A program made the translations under genes and the position numbers. Of a DNA stretch of 64,000 nt, positions 1 through 11,329 are shown piece after piece. The notes under the pieces are model-generated. The model was not told the DNA's origin, ran no database searches, and worked only from the letters and a program-made list of their open reading frames with translations. Position 1 is the stretch's first letter. The number at the start of each line of letters is the position of its first letter. Source of the stretch: Neckera pumila (lineage: Eukaryota > Streptophyta > Bryopsida > Hypnales > Neckeraceae); NCBI GenBank assembly GCA_963969595.1, contig OZ018419.1, positions 18,501 through 82,500 of the forward strand, in the 5' to 3' direction.

Positions 1-157
1 CCTTTATAAAGGACTACGTGCCCTATAGAGTAAAGAATCAGGTTGGTGAGCCGTGTGATAGGTAACTATCTTGCACGGTTCGGAGAGCACTTTATTATGT
101 CAGATGAGTAAACGGCGACCAAGTTGTACGGCTCTATGAAGTAACTTTTGACTCTAC
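1..157 (+). other. 3' end of the cox3 group II intron
   Basis: The window opens inside a group II intron. Its catalytic domain V hairpin lies at about 47-90: GAGCCGTGTGA on the 5' arm, TTGCACGGTTC on the 3' arm. It is followed by a short domain VI and the splice site after TTGACTCTAC. The first exon codon then reads in frame as cox3, at about nt 507 of the gene. The domain V and the 3' boundary closely match those of the nad9 intron and the second nad7 intron in this window. Confidence 0.85.
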
Positions 158-449
158 CATTTTGCTGGCTCTAGTCTCCACCGGGTTTCAAGGAATGGAA
201 TATGTAGAAGCACCTTTCACGATTTCTGATGGTATTTATGGTTCTACCTTTTTCTTAGCCACAGGGTTTCATGGTTTTCATGTTATTATAGGTACCATTT
301 TCCTAATAATATGCGCTATTCGTCAATATCTAGGGCATTTTACCCAAACGCATCACTTTGGCTTCGAAGCAGCTGCTTGGTACCGGCATTTTGTTGACGT
401 GGTTTGGTTATTCCCATCTGTATCCATTTATTGGTGGGGAGGTAATTAA
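158..449 (+). CDS. cox3: cytochrome c oxidase subunit 3, last exon (partial gene)
   Basis: This is the C-terminal exon of COX3, a membrane subunit of complex IV in the inner mitochondrial membrane. It encodes about 97 residues of the family's usual 265 and ends ...SIYWWGGN, as plant COX3 does. The motifs [14 protein letters not shown] and [10 protein letters not shown] are conserved. The first base completes a Thr codon split by the intron, so the exon starts at 158. Earlier exons lie to the left of the window. Four codons differ from the plant consensus in a way that C-to-U editing would restore: Ser to Phe (C178), Arg to Trp (C384), Pro to Leu (C415) and Ser to Phe (C418). nad1 follows on the same strand after a 1.2-kb spacer. 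Confidence 0.96.
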
Positions 450-1686
450 AAAAAGGAGAAAAAATCTGAAACAGTTTTTTTACCAACCTAATCATACTTG
501 ATTTAAAGATAGAACTTCATTTAGTCTGCTTTCTTTTCTAAGAACTGGGCTTGTAATGATGGTGGTATTCGTGATTAATTCTGGCAATTCTAATATGGAT
601 CTTAGTACTTTTTAGAAGGAAGGTATCCATATACGGGTGATGTCACGAGGCAACTATTTTGATAGACTCAAAAGTTATCAATAACTTCATTATTATTCTA
701 AGAAGAAGCTTGGGGTCTGGAAGGGGCATTATGATGTCAATCCAGAGGGCATAAAAGACATCCCGACCTTGCCGCTGAAAAAAGAATATGTTTGCTATGC
801 CCTATCCCGTAATATGCAACCTGCCTTTTTTTCCAATAGCAGTCGAATGGAGAAAACCCTAGCTGCTTAAAAGCGACCGTTAGATTTGCATGAGAGAAGC
901 GAAGAAGGTGGTTGACCAACGCCGCGCGGCACGCGCGTGCTTGTCCTAGGCCGGTTTGCTTAGGGTGTTGCTTACGCAGCGCTTTGGAGAAGCCTTGTGC
1001 TGATGGTATGTACCCTTTTTGTGGGAACCAAATAATAAATAGAGCTCTGCGGTCTTCTTCGTTCATTATGCGGGGGTGCGCGGCTTATGTGAGAACCCGC
1101 GCGCCCCCCTCCCCCCTGTCCGTTTGGCCCTGACCGCTTTGTTCGTAAAACGCGGCATTATGTAAAGATTATGTAAAGTTTACATACATATTCAAATAGA
1201 TGGGCTAGATGCACGAAACAATAAAACTACTTCATGAATTCTAGGAAATGCTGCTATGTATTTTGGAAAGATGCGTAGCACTTGGTTGGTTTTGCAAACA
1301 AAGAAAAAAAAATAGATATCTATTTTTTTTTCTTTGTTTCACTAATCAGTAGAAAAATAGGCTATGCTCCGCGGCCTAGTTGATTTGACGAGGTTGTTGG
1401 CTGAAAAGCGGGTTCGAGAAATGAATGCATTCTTCTCGCCCAAGTGTTTTGTCAATGCCCAAAACCAAGGGCAAAGCTCTCTTATTAGGATGAGGGCCGA
1501 AGGCGCCAATGCTTTTGGGCAAAGCAAAAAACCATATATAGAGAAGAGAGCCAAACAATCTATATATAGCCAAACAATCTATAGAGAGGTAGGTGTCTGT
1601 GGCACTGGCTATAGCCAATGGTGGTGGCTTCGCCCTCATCCTTAGGGCGAAGCCGCCACTTGATTCTAGAAAAAAAAGACAACAAA
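450..1686. other. intergenic spacer cox3-nad1
   Basis: I recognise no gene here; open frames of up to about 170 codons on either strand have no family signature. It holds an A/T-rich hairpin at about 1292-1340 (A-run, GATATC core, T-run), of the dispersed palindrome type seen across the window, and short repeats such as AAACAATCTATA at about 1553-1583 just upstream of nad1. Confidence 0.6.
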
Positions 1687-4315
1687 ATGAGACTGTATAT
1701 CATTGGTATTTTAGCGAAAATACTTGGAATCATAATACCCCTTTTACTAGGAGTAGCCTTCTTAGTTCTAGCTGAACGTAAAATAATGGCTTCTATGCAA
1801 CGTAGAAAGGGTCCTAATGTAGTGGGATTGTTTGGATTGTTACAACCTTTAGCAGATGGTTTGAAATTAATGATAAAAGAACCTATTTTACCAAGTAGTG
1901 CTAATTTATTTATTTTCCTAATGGCTCCAGTAATGACATTTATGTTAAGTTTGGTTGCTTGGGCTGTTATACCGCGCGCCGTGCAAGGTGCTTTCGTCGC
2001 TATGGGGCATATCCTGGTGCCCAATCTCCAGTCCGCGTCAATGGAGTCAATCGCCCAGAGGTAGCGTTGCCGCAATGCGCGTGGAAAAGCATCTGGGAAA
2101 CCAAGTCATGACCCATAAAAGGACGACTTGGAAGATACTGTTGGGATTGATGAGGCTGACGAATCCGAATGACGTAGCTGCTGAACGACAGCATTCACCA
2201 AGCCAGCGGGGAACGACTTGGTCCTGGAATCGGTTCTTTTGGTAGGTATAACGGGGGCCGGAGACGGAAAACAAGGGCGAAGCAGGGGCATTCTCAGTAA
2301 GGGAATAAGACTATGCGGACATCTTACCTCGACGAACAGGTAGAAAAAGTCGAAGACGCAATCACGGGATCGACCTACTCTCTAGCGAGAGGGTCGGCGG
2401 AGCCGCTATAGTAAGTCAATAGGGAAATCGACCGAGCCAGGTACTGAAGGGCGGCAGTCATGATCCGAGGGTAGAGGGCCACTTCAGTGGCAGCGGCATG
2501 GCTGGCATGTGGCCGCGAATGCGGCATGGCATGTGGCCGCGAATGCGGGGCAGGCGGCGACGCTTCAACTCTTCTGAGAAGACGGGTTGGTCCCAGCAGA
2601 CATAAGAATGCTGCTACGATCTCATTCAAGAAGTACCTCGTAAAGCGCGTCAATCTAGATCTAGATTGTTGTTGATGTGCTTGAAGAAATCAGTGGCGGA
2701 GAGCTTTATGACGGGAAACTGTCACGTAAGGTTCGGAGGGCGGGGAAATCTCCGACCCCTACTTTTGATTATGGTATGGTATTGTCAGATTTAAATGTAG
2801 GTATACTTTATCTATTTGCTATATCCTCTCTAGGCGTGTATGGTATTATTACAGCAGGCTGGTCCAGTAATTCTAAATATGCTTTTCCAGGAGCATTACG
2901 ATCTGCAGCTCAAATGGTTTCTTATGAAGTTTCTATCGGTCTCATTATCATTACCGTACTGATTTGTGTAGGTTCTCGTAACTTTAGTGAGATTGTAATC
3001 GCGCAAAAGCAGATATGGTTTGCTGCGCCCTTGTTTCCTGTATTCATTATGTTCTTCATTTCTTGTTTAGCAGAAACGAATCGAGCTCCTTTTGATTTAC
3101 CAGAAGCAGAAGCGGAATCAGTGGCGGGCTATAATGTAGAATATTCTTCGATGGGTTTTGCTTTGTTTTTTTTAGGGGAATATGCTAATATGATCTTAAT
3201 GAGGTGTGGAGCTTTGCATCTGCCATTCGTTGGGCTGCGGCCTTCTGCAGGAGCCAGTGTCCTTTTCGGGGCCTTGTGCAGTAAACCCTTCCGAGCGATC
3301 TGAAGACCAGTAGGCTCGCGAAGCTTTCGGAGAAGGGTAGCCTTGTGTGTCAGCACAACAACGAAACGCGAACCCATCGGACGACCTATTTAAAATTAGG
3401 GGGATACCCGGCAGTGGGTACCTCGTACCTTTTCCCCAGACCTATACGTGTACCGAATGCTCATACGGGAAAGTGCGCTCCTAGGTCTGGAACCAGAAAG
3501 GGTTGCTGCGAGAAACATCTTCTCCTCTCATCCAGGGGGTGCGAACACACCTGCGCGAATTACAGATGACAGCTACAAGGGTGGCGGGGGAAGGAAACAG
3601 TACCCCATATCCAGGGATGAATGTAAACCCATTGAACAGGGATAATCATTCTGGTTCTGGGAGATAGAACTCACCGGCGGTGATGGACATTGGTCTGAAA
3701 ATCAGGCGTAGCGGGCCCAAGTCACTAGGGCGCAAAGCGCAGCACCTATATTATCGCGGACAATAGACTACTACTCGCGCCTTAATTATGAGCGAATCCA
3801 GTCTAAACCAAGCAACTTAAAATCTGACGGAAAAGAAAATTTTCCCGCTCTGTGCTGATCATTCACACTCAGACATCCATGCGAGGCCTTCGTGATTCGA
3901 GAACCTAAGCGTAGCCTTGGTTAGAGGGGGTGAGACTCAATATTTCCAGAACGGAGCCGTATGACGCGAGAGTGTCATGTACGGTTCTTTGAGAAGGGTG
4001 TGAATATCTATTATCCTCAGGCCCCAAGGGGCCACGAAGCTACACCCTTACTCTCCTAGTCTATGTACATTGCTTTTTCTAGGAGGTTGGCTGCCTATCC
4101 TAGATATTCCTATTTTCTATGTGATTCCGGGTTCGATTCGGTTTAGTATCAAGGTTCTTTTCTTTTTGTTTGTATATATATGGGTTCGTGCAGCATTTCC
4201 ACGATATCGTTATGACCAATTGATGAGGCTTGGTTGGAAAGTATTCTTACCTTTATCATTAGCTTGGGTAGTTTTTGTATCTGGTGTTCCAGTAGCCTTT
4301 GACTGGCTCCCTTAA
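1687..4315 (+). CDS. nad1: NADH dehydrogenase subunit 1 (3 exons)
   Basis: NAD1 is a core membrane subunit of complex I, lying at the quinone entry site. Exons are 1687-1973, 2763-3203 and 4057-4315, giving 287+441+259 nt and a 328-residue protein, the usual plant length. The start [13 protein letters not shown] matches the family N-terminus, so the in-frame codons upstream are not coding. [13 protein letters not shown], the conserved quinone-side loop, is in exon 2. Introns fall at nt 287 (codon CC|T) and 728 (AG|T). Predicted C-to-U edits include Arg to Trp at C4139 and Pro to Leu at C4290. Both introns are cis-arranged here, unlike the split nad1 of flowering plants. cob follows on the same strand. 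Confidence 0.96.
1974..2762 (+). other. group II intron in nad1 (position 287)
   Basis: This 789-nt intron separates WAVIP and FDYGMV of nad1. Domain V lies at about 2698-2745 (GAGCTTTATGACGGG and CACGTAAGGTTCGGAG arms), and the intron ends CCCCTAC. The 5' end begins GCGCG rather than the usual GTGCG, which is a small oddity. No maturase reading frame was recognised inside. It contains a short direct repeat of GCATGTGGCCGCGAATGCG at about 2505-2550. Confidence 0.88.
3204..4056 (+). other. group II intron in nad1 (position 728)
   Basis: This 853-nt intron begins GTGTG and has domain V at about 3954-3998 (GAGCCGTATGACGCGAGAG, then GTCATGTACGGTTCTTTGAG). It splits the Ser codon AG|T. In flowering plants the intron at this site carries the matR maturase gene; no matR frame is visible here. 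Confidence 0.9.
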
Positions 4316-4670
4316 TTCATTGAACAATTTCACTGCAGTGCAACTAAAAAATATATATTTTTAATTAGAAAAAACTCCGTTAAATAGCAGCTAAAAAACC
4401 AAATGAATTGATTAGAAGAAATAGAAAATAATATATTTTATTCGTTCTATTAACTTCGTAAATGCAGGCTTTGAGAGAAGGAGAGAGAGGCCAAGCCTCT
4501 CTCTCTCTTTGAGCGTTCCAAAACGAATAAAATATATATATATATATATATATTTTATTTATCTAAGGCCTTGTAATGATGGGTAAATCCTGCCCATGAT
4601 GGATTGCGTTAATCATGAAGAACACAAAGTTTCCATGATCCGCAAAAACGAGAAAGCACGAAACATTCAT
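4316..4670. other. intergenic spacer nad1-cob with nested hairpins
   Basis: No gene is seen. The spacer is a set of inverted repeats: an AATAATATATTTTATTCGTT arm at about 4427-4450 faces an AACGAATAAAATATATAT arm at about 4523-4545. Between them sits a GAGAGAGAGGC/GCCTCTCTCTC hairpin. This could form one large stem-loop at the nad1 3' end or cob 5' end. Confidence 0.6.
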
Positions 4671-6831
4671 ATGGCAAGACGACTATCGATTCTTAAACAA
4701 CCTATATTTTCTACATTTAACAATCATTTAATAGATTATCCAACCCCAAGCAATATAAGTTATTGGTGGAGTTTCGGTTCGTTGGCTGGTCTTTGCTTGT
4801 TCATTCAGATAATTACAGGCGTTTTTTTAGCTATGCATTATACGCCTCATGTGGATTTAGCTTTTTTAAGCGTAGAACACATCATGAGAGATGTGAAAGG
4901 CGGCTGGTTGCTTCGTTATATGCATGCTAATGGGGCAAGTATGTTTTTTATTGTGGTTTATCTTCATATTTTTCGTGGTCTATATTATGGAAGCTATTCG
5001 AGTCCTAGGGAATTAGTTTGGTGTCTTGGAGTTGTCATTTTACTTTTAATGATCATAACAGCTTTTATAGGATACGTACTACCGTGGGGTCGATTTGGCC
5101 CCTCCTTCTACTAATAGGAGGATAAAAAAACCCCACTAAATGCGGGAAACTCTTTATTACTAAGGTACTTTTCTCCCATGGAAGGCGTGAAATGGACGAT
5201 TTTTGGTGGCGATCCCTAGAATTTTAGCCTTGCTGTCTTGTGTGGGTTCAAATTCTAAGTAAAAATCCTTAGCATGTCATCATAGACAATCCGCAGGAAA
5301 ACTCTTGCTACACGAGAATAGGCGTCTTCGGCCTTGGAAAAAATGGCATGGAGATTTCTTCAGAGACTACACGTGGGGTGCCTAGTCTATCATCGATCTT
5401 TGGCTAGGTAAATATATAGTCCCATTTCTCTCTAAAAAATCATGTCTATTTCACTCTAATGAATGAATAAATAAAGGCCGGAGGCCTATTGGAGTCTTCT
5501 TATAATCTATTCAAGCCGTATAAGGTGCTATTCAGAAGCCTTACTTAAGCAGCTTTGTAACCTTTTGCCATAACAGATCCAGGATATTTTAATAGGGTTT
5601 ACTTTCAATTCTTGCTCCGGGGATATTTGAGTAACACTCAATTTAACGAATAATAGTAAGGCCGAAGGCCCGCCAGTATCTAGGATTTCAAATCAAAACC
5701 TCGGCTAGTTTGAATTAGTTCCTGTTTTTTTTTTGGCAGTTGAGAGAGTTTCTAAGAAAATTATTGACTATTCGACTCTTGGAGCATTAGCCTATTGGCT
5801 TATGGATGATGAGGCCAAAGAGCGCGCGGGCCTTATTCATACAGATAGTTTCACCAAAATACTGCAGAAAAAATTTCGTATCAGGGCTAATTCCAGTAAA
5901 AAATACTTTAAATCGCTGCTCGATATTCTGAATGAAATGCTGAAATGAAAAACAACCAGTGGAGCCTGACATCATTCATCCATAGAGTCTGAAAAAGATG
6001 TGGAAAAGACATGGTTTGGGGGAATTTAGGCAAATGAGTTTTTGGGGAGCTACAGTCATTACGAGCTTAGCTAGTGCAATACCTGTGGTAGGAGACACTA
6101 TAGTAACTTGGCTTTGGGGTGGTTTCTCGGTAGATAATGCTACCTTAAATCGTTTTTTTAGCCTTCATTACTTACTTCCTTTCATAATAGCTGCCGCTGC
6201 TATTATTCATCTTGCTGCATTACATCAATATGGCTCTAATAATCCATTGGGTATCAATTCTTCTGTGGATAAAATAGCTTTTTATCCCTATATGTACGTA
6301 AAAGATTTAGTATGTTGGGTAGCTTTTGCCATTTTTTTTTCTATCTTTATTTTCTATGCACCTAATGTTTTGGGGCATCCCGACAACTACATACCCGCGA
6401 ATCCCATGTCAACTCCGGCTCATATAGTGCCAGAATGGTATTTCTTACCAGTTTATGCGATTCTTCGAAGTATACCTAACAAATTAGGGGGTGTAGCTGC
6501 CATAGGACTAGTTTTTGTGTCATTATTTGCTTTACCGTCTATTAATACATCGTATGTACGTAGTTCAAGTTTTCGACCAATTCACCAAAAATTATTTTGG
6601 TTGCTTCTGGCAGATTGCTTACTTTTAGGCTGGATCGGATGTCAACCTGTGGAAGCACCATATGTTACTATTGGACAAATTGCTTCAGTTGGTTTTTTCT
6701 TCTATTTTGCTATTACGCCCATTCTCGGCGAATTAGAAGCTAGATTAATCCAAAATTCTAATGTTTGCGAGGACTTAAGTCCTCGCAAGCTTTCCCACAT
6801 TTTTAAGAATTCAATTTATGTTGTGAAATGA
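4671..6831 (+). CDS. cob: apocytochrome b (2 exons)
   Basis: Cytochrome b is the haem-bearing, quinone-oxidising subunit of complex III. Exons are 4671-5090 and 6031-6831, giving 406 residues. The start [11 protein letters not shown] is the plant N-terminus. The haem-ligand regions (around HANGASMFF and the HYLLPF helix) and the Qo motif [21 protein letters not shown] are present. The C-terminus continues past ILG by about 35 residues. The intron at nt 420 splits VLPWG and QMSFWG; exon 1 ends in T and the intron ends in G, the group I rule. One likely C-to-U edit is Ser to Phe at C6539 ([10 protein letters not shown]). Otherwise the exons read cleanly. Confidence 0.97.
5091..6030 (+). other. 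group I intron in cob (position 420)
   Basis: This 940-nt intron follows a U-ending exon (GGT) and ends in G just before CAA ATG AGT. It carries a core element AGAGACTACACGTGGGG near 5353, typical of the conserved S/P7 segment. It contains a broken LAGLIDADG endonuclease relic at 5733-5948. As I recall, an intron at this cob site is known from liverworts and mosses. Confidence 0.88.
5733..5948 (+). pseudogene. LAGLIDADG homing endonuclease relic in the cob intron
   Basis: The 71-codon frame contains [15 protein letters not shown], a degraded second LAGLIDADG helix (family form: LALAYWFMDDG), followed by [10 protein letters not shown], the usual downstream strand. A full enzyme has two such helices over about 250 residues; only the C-terminal part remains, with no ATG at its start. 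It presumably once moved the intron and no longer codes for an active endonuclease. Confidence 0.7.
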
Positions 6832-8241
6832 AAAGCCATCAATTTATTAACCGTCTTATTACTAAATCCCCGTATCCGGTTCTTACCTATTATTTCTGCA
6901 TTAATTAGTGGTGTGTTCTCAATTGCGCCACTTTCCAAACCTATCATTGCACTTTGTGAAAATCGGAAAAAAATTCTAGAGGATTTGGACAAGTATCCTT
7001 GCCGGGATTGCTCCAGCAATTACAACGGGTATTTCAGGAATCCAGCGTCGGTCAAGAATTCCGGATCAAACAAAGTTTCTGTCCAGGATTCTTGACCTAT
7101 GAGACTTCGCCGAAGTTTATCCGCCCATAGTTCACAAGAGATTTTGACAAACAGATTGGGATAAAAGGAGAGGTTTTGCGCTGCGGCATCTCTGTACTAA
7201 ATTTATTGGAGCTCACGCCCTGGCTAGAAAAGTTCTGGTAGAAGAGGGTATGATGGCCCAGGCGTGCCGCCGTCTTCTCTTTTCTATTGATTCTGTCCCG
7301 TTTATTTCTTTATTAATCTGCTGAGATTTTGCCGATTCCACACCAGATCCAGCTACGACGCAAAAAACGTCTATGCCTAGAACGTATCAATTAGCTACTT
7401 TCATGCGCAGATTTATTATACTGAGAATTTTTTTTTATACCGGGCATAGACGTTTTTTGCGTTCCGCCAGTCTTATTATAGCAAGCGCGTAATCATCCGA
7501 ACAGTTGTCGTCTACTGTTTCAATTAAATTTGATGATTTAGCACATTGCAAAATTTAATTGACTTCGTTAAGTTTTCTGGAGAAATTATCATTATATATT
7601 ATGTTATGATTATGATGTTGGCACGGCGGCGGCTATTAAAAAAGTTGTTTTTGGTATTAGAACTCCAGTCATTAAGGCTTTTGTAGCTTCTACAGCAATG
7701 ACGGCCTATAGCAAAATAAAGTCATAGAGGCGTCTCGAAGCTTAATAAGTACGGCAATGCCCGGCCCGGGCGACCGGTCCTGCCCAACATCGTGCTCGAG
7801 GGCCGGTGCTGTTTACCGCTCAGCGAAGAAGGTTTTTTTGGGTTGTTTTGGCGCTGGCTCCTCTCCGGATGACAGCCAGGTTTGTTATGGGTTGGCTTCG
7901 CCCTGCTATTCTGCTTCGCCTTGCCATTCTATCGGTTCTCCTGCTATTGACTGCTATTGGCTGCTATTGGTCGAGAGCTTTACTTGATAACGAATCGGTT
8001 AGAGCTTTACACTTGGTGGTTGGTGGATGGCTTTAGTCGTACACTAGAACACGTAGAAGAAAAGAAATAAATTACTCTATTCGTTTACTCTATTCGTTTT
8101 TTGCATTTTTCTATTCAGTTAATAATCTCTTCATTATATGAGCTTGGCTCCCAGCTTTTAGACTTTTGTAATAGTAAAATATGCTTCGCCCTTTAACTCA
8201 TGTTCTAATGTGTTTACTTCTTAGAAAAAAAGAGACGATTT
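6832..8241. other. intergenic spacer cob-nad9 (1.4 kb)
   Basis: No known gene is recognised. A short frame near 6913-7060 reads SIAPLSKPIIALCENRKKIL, which looks protein-like but matches nothing I know. Another stretch near 7620-7725 reads AAAIKKVVFGIRTPVIKAF. A perfect 20-bp inverted repeat lies at 7358-7377 and 7443-7462. An 11-bp inverted repeat (CAATTAAATTT/AAATTTAATTG) lies near 7515-7560. Confidence 0.55.
7358..7462. repeat. inverted repeat, 20-bp arms
   Basis: ACGCAAAAAACGTCTATGCC at 7358-7377 is the exact reverse complement of 7443-7462. The 65-nt loop is unremarkable. It may fold at an RNA 3' end or be a recombination relic. Confidence 0.85.
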
Positions 8242-10867
8242 GTGGATAACCAATCGTTTTTCAAATCTCTGATAGCTACTTTACCGAAATGGATACATCA
8301 ATTTCGAAAATCAAAACATGAAAATATATTCTATACCAATCCTGATTACCTATTTCAATTATTATGGTTTTTGAAATATCATACCAATACACGTTTTCAG
8401 GTCTTAATCGATATTTGTGGAGTTGATTATCCCTCTCGAAAACAAAGATTTGAAGTAGTTTATAATTTACTAAGGGCGACCGCGAAGTAACCGAATAAAG
8501 TGCTCATTCGTACCAAACGAATGAGACGTTGTAGAAGTCTGCAACGAAACGGGCACGACTTATTTGACGGATATACCGCTAAAGACACCCAACAGGACGA
8601 ACTTCCAATGGGGAACATAGCCTGTCGTGAAAGGGGATCACAGGGCGCAGCATAGCCAACCCATAGCCGATACCCAACCGTGTCTTTAAAACGCAGTTGA
8701 ACGGGGAAAAAAATTTATTTCTTTTTTTTCATTCGTGAACGTGAGGTGTAGGTGGGATATTAGCCCGGGCGCATTAGGCAAGACTCGAATGAAGTATCAT
8801 AGCGTCTTCTTCGTACGACGGAGCTTAGTGACGATCGTACCAGGACAACAAAGGAACCAAGATCCCCAAAAGTCGTTTTTTTCTTTTTGCTATGCTCATG
8901 AAAATTGAAGTAAAGGGCGGAGCTTCAAAGGCACAGCACTTAAGGGTATCTAGAGCACCTGAAGCGCACTGCGCGAAGATGCCCAAGAGCATCCAATTAC
9001 GAGCATTCGGTGGAACCGGTGAACCATACATTTTTCTAGATAGAGATGCGTGGGACAGAGGGCTCGTAGTACCTGTCCTAGCCTTTGCTTCGAGAACCAT
9101 GTAAACGAAGAAAGGAAGTGCTGCTGGAGAGCGAAAGGAAAGCGCTGGCACTGTATGACGGAGGGGAAGGAGCTTAAATCGACGTACCCCCTGGCTAGTA
9201 GGAGGGGGTACGTTGCGTACTCGAGCAGCATGAAGGGACCGAGATTGAGCTTGGATGAGACTAAGCAGTTAAAAAAAATATCTATTTTTTTGCTGCTTCG
9301 ACATATTCTAATCGTCTGCATGTTTTTTGGAAACATTGTCATAAAGAGCAGTTCCAGACAGAAAGCCTTTTTCAGCTTATAAAGGGTATCAATCTGTGGA
9401 TTACCGCCTAGAAAAAGCTTTTACCTAATCGAGGTTCGGAGAATGGTGCTTATAGGAAAACTACTATATGCGGCACTTTGATCAAAGTACCATAAACACT
9501 GGAGGACTAGGTAATCCACTCCGAATTCCATTCTAAAGCGAAAAACGCTAAAAGCGTGCAGCAAATAATTTCTTTTTTTATGTAGCTTTCCTCGGCCACA
9601 CGGCGATACATGGAGCCATAATTGAAACAGTAGGAAACCTCGGTCTAGGCCATCCGCAAGTGTGCGTTTCATAGATGATTTTACTATTGGAGTAATTGGT
9701 CCACGAGCTCTGGCAGAAAAGATACTTGACTTGGTTACATGATTTATTGAAGTACGGCTTTAGCCTGGGCTTGACCTGGATAAGACTCTAATAACCTGAA
9801 CCAAAATTAATAAAATTTCTTTCCTTGGATATCTTACTAGTCGCAATTCAGAATATACCTACAAGTTTTGACGACAATACGGCGGCAATTAGATAATATA
9901 TAGAATCCATCAATCTGGTGGGCTTAGCTTACTTGTCAATATGTGTAAAATGATAAACCGTCTGGCGGTTTTATGATAAATGAAGTAACCCGAAACCCTG
10001 TTTTGCTCACTTTCAGTATCTTTAAAGCTATTCAGTAGTGCGCGTTAACCTCCATTCTACTCTGCCCTGTCAATTAGTAGCATCTGGCAAACTCTAAAAA
10101 CCAATGTATAACGCACCGCGCTTAAGCTACATACTACGTATTTCATCGGCCAAACCATATACGAATTCTACACCGCGGCTAAGAAAGGCAAAGTCCGCTC
10201 GAATTGCATAACTCATTCGCTTACAAAAATTACCACGATAAGCAATACGAGGGCGCAGCACCTCTGGAAGCCATATATGCTGCTAGTTTCTGCTATAATG
10301 CAAGGCCACGGATGCTCCATGTACGTAGAAAATAGATTATTTCGCCGGGAAAGCCCACGCTTAGAGCCATATGATTACAAACAACCTTGGTTGAACTTGA
10401 GTTGGAGAGCCGTGTGATGGGTAACTATCTCGCACGGTTCGGAGAGCACTTTATTCTATTGAGAGAATGCATAGGGAAACTGCGGCTCTGCGATGGAATT
10501 TTTGACTCTATGTATTCAATATAACTCACGCATTCGTGTACAAACCAGTGTGGACGAAATAACTCCAATTTGTTCGGCAGTCAATATATTTCCGTCAGCC
10601 GGCTGGTGGGAGCGAGAAGTTTGGGATATGTTCGGTGTTTATTTTTCTAATCATCCCGATTTACGCCGTATATTAACAGATTATGGTTTTGAGGGTCATC
10701 CATTACGAAAAGACTTTCCTTTAAGTGGATATGTGGAAGTACGTTATGATGATTCAGAGAAACGTGTGGTTTCTGAACCTATTGAGATGACTCAAGAATT
10801 TCGCTATTTTGATTTTGCTAGTCCCTGGGAACAAAGTTCGCGTAGTGACAAATCGAGGAAAAAGTAA
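8242..10867 (+). CDS. nad9: NADH dehydrogenase subunit 9 (2 exons)
   Basis: NAD9 is the 30-kDa type subunit in the hydrophilic arm of complex I. Exons are 8242-8473 and 10512-10867, giving 195 residues. The start is GTG: the frame upstream has no ATG before a stop, and [16 protein letters not shown] aligns with the family N-terminus. ICGVDYPSR, the [13 protein letters not shown] core and [23 protein letters not shown] are all present. The protein ends [15 protein letters not shown]. The codon A|GT (Ser) is split by a 2-kb group II intron. No editing need was obvious in the exons. Confidence 0.95.
8474..10511 (+). other. group II intron in nad9 with decayed maturase
   Basis: This 2038-nt intron starts GGGCGACCGCGAAG and ends TTTTTGACTCTAT. 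Domain V is at about 10405-10446. The 5' and 3' ends and an internal 128-nt block (9001-9128) are closely related to the second nad7 intron. It contains reverse transcriptase remnants near 9655-9860. Moss and lycophyte nad9 genes are known to carry one intron in this region. Confidence 0.9.
9655..9860 (+). pseudogene. degenerate group II maturase (reverse transcriptase fragment)
   Basis: The plus strand reads [20 protein letters not shown], a decayed form of the catalytic palm strand (Y/F-x-D-D). After a few stops it continues [13 protein letters not shown], like the thumb-proximal FLGY motif. Spacing and order fit an intron-encoded reverse transcriptase that has lost its frame. It is an inactive remnant. 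Confidence 0.65.
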
Positions 10868-11329
10868 AGAATTTTTGCTTACAGCCATCTTAATAATATT
10901 CAATTTCGTAGTAATTGCATGCTCGGCTCAGTTCTACGGCATGCTGAATAATCCGCTTTGCCTGTCTGAACCAAACTCGGTCTTTTCGATCTAAAACAGC
11001 GGGAGTGTTGACCTTTTATGGAAACGCCGCGCTCGGGTGATGAGGATTCGAGAGAATAAAGTGGGCCTCCGCTACTTCATTGGCTTAACAGAAAAGGGAG
11101 GAATAGAAAGAAAAGAATGAGAAAAAATATATAGAAATGCCCCAAAATTTTTTATCTATTTTGCCTTTCATCTCCTCTTCCTTATGTTCTACTAGCTTGA
11201 AAGAGCTTGGCCAATGAATGCCTCTCCCCTTCCCGTCTCGATCTATCATCTAAGATGATAAATTGGACACAATCTGAAGGTTCAGATTGTGGAATTATTT
11301 AATTTATTGGTAGAAGGTTTTATTAATTT
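10868..11329. other. intergenic spacer nad9-atp1
   Basis: No gene is seen. A tight hairpin at 11268-11291 (11-bp stem CACAATCTGAA with a 2-nt loop) and a second at about 11245-11261 (TATCATCT/AGATGATA) lie just upstream of atp1, where leader or processing signals would be expected. Confidence 0.6.
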
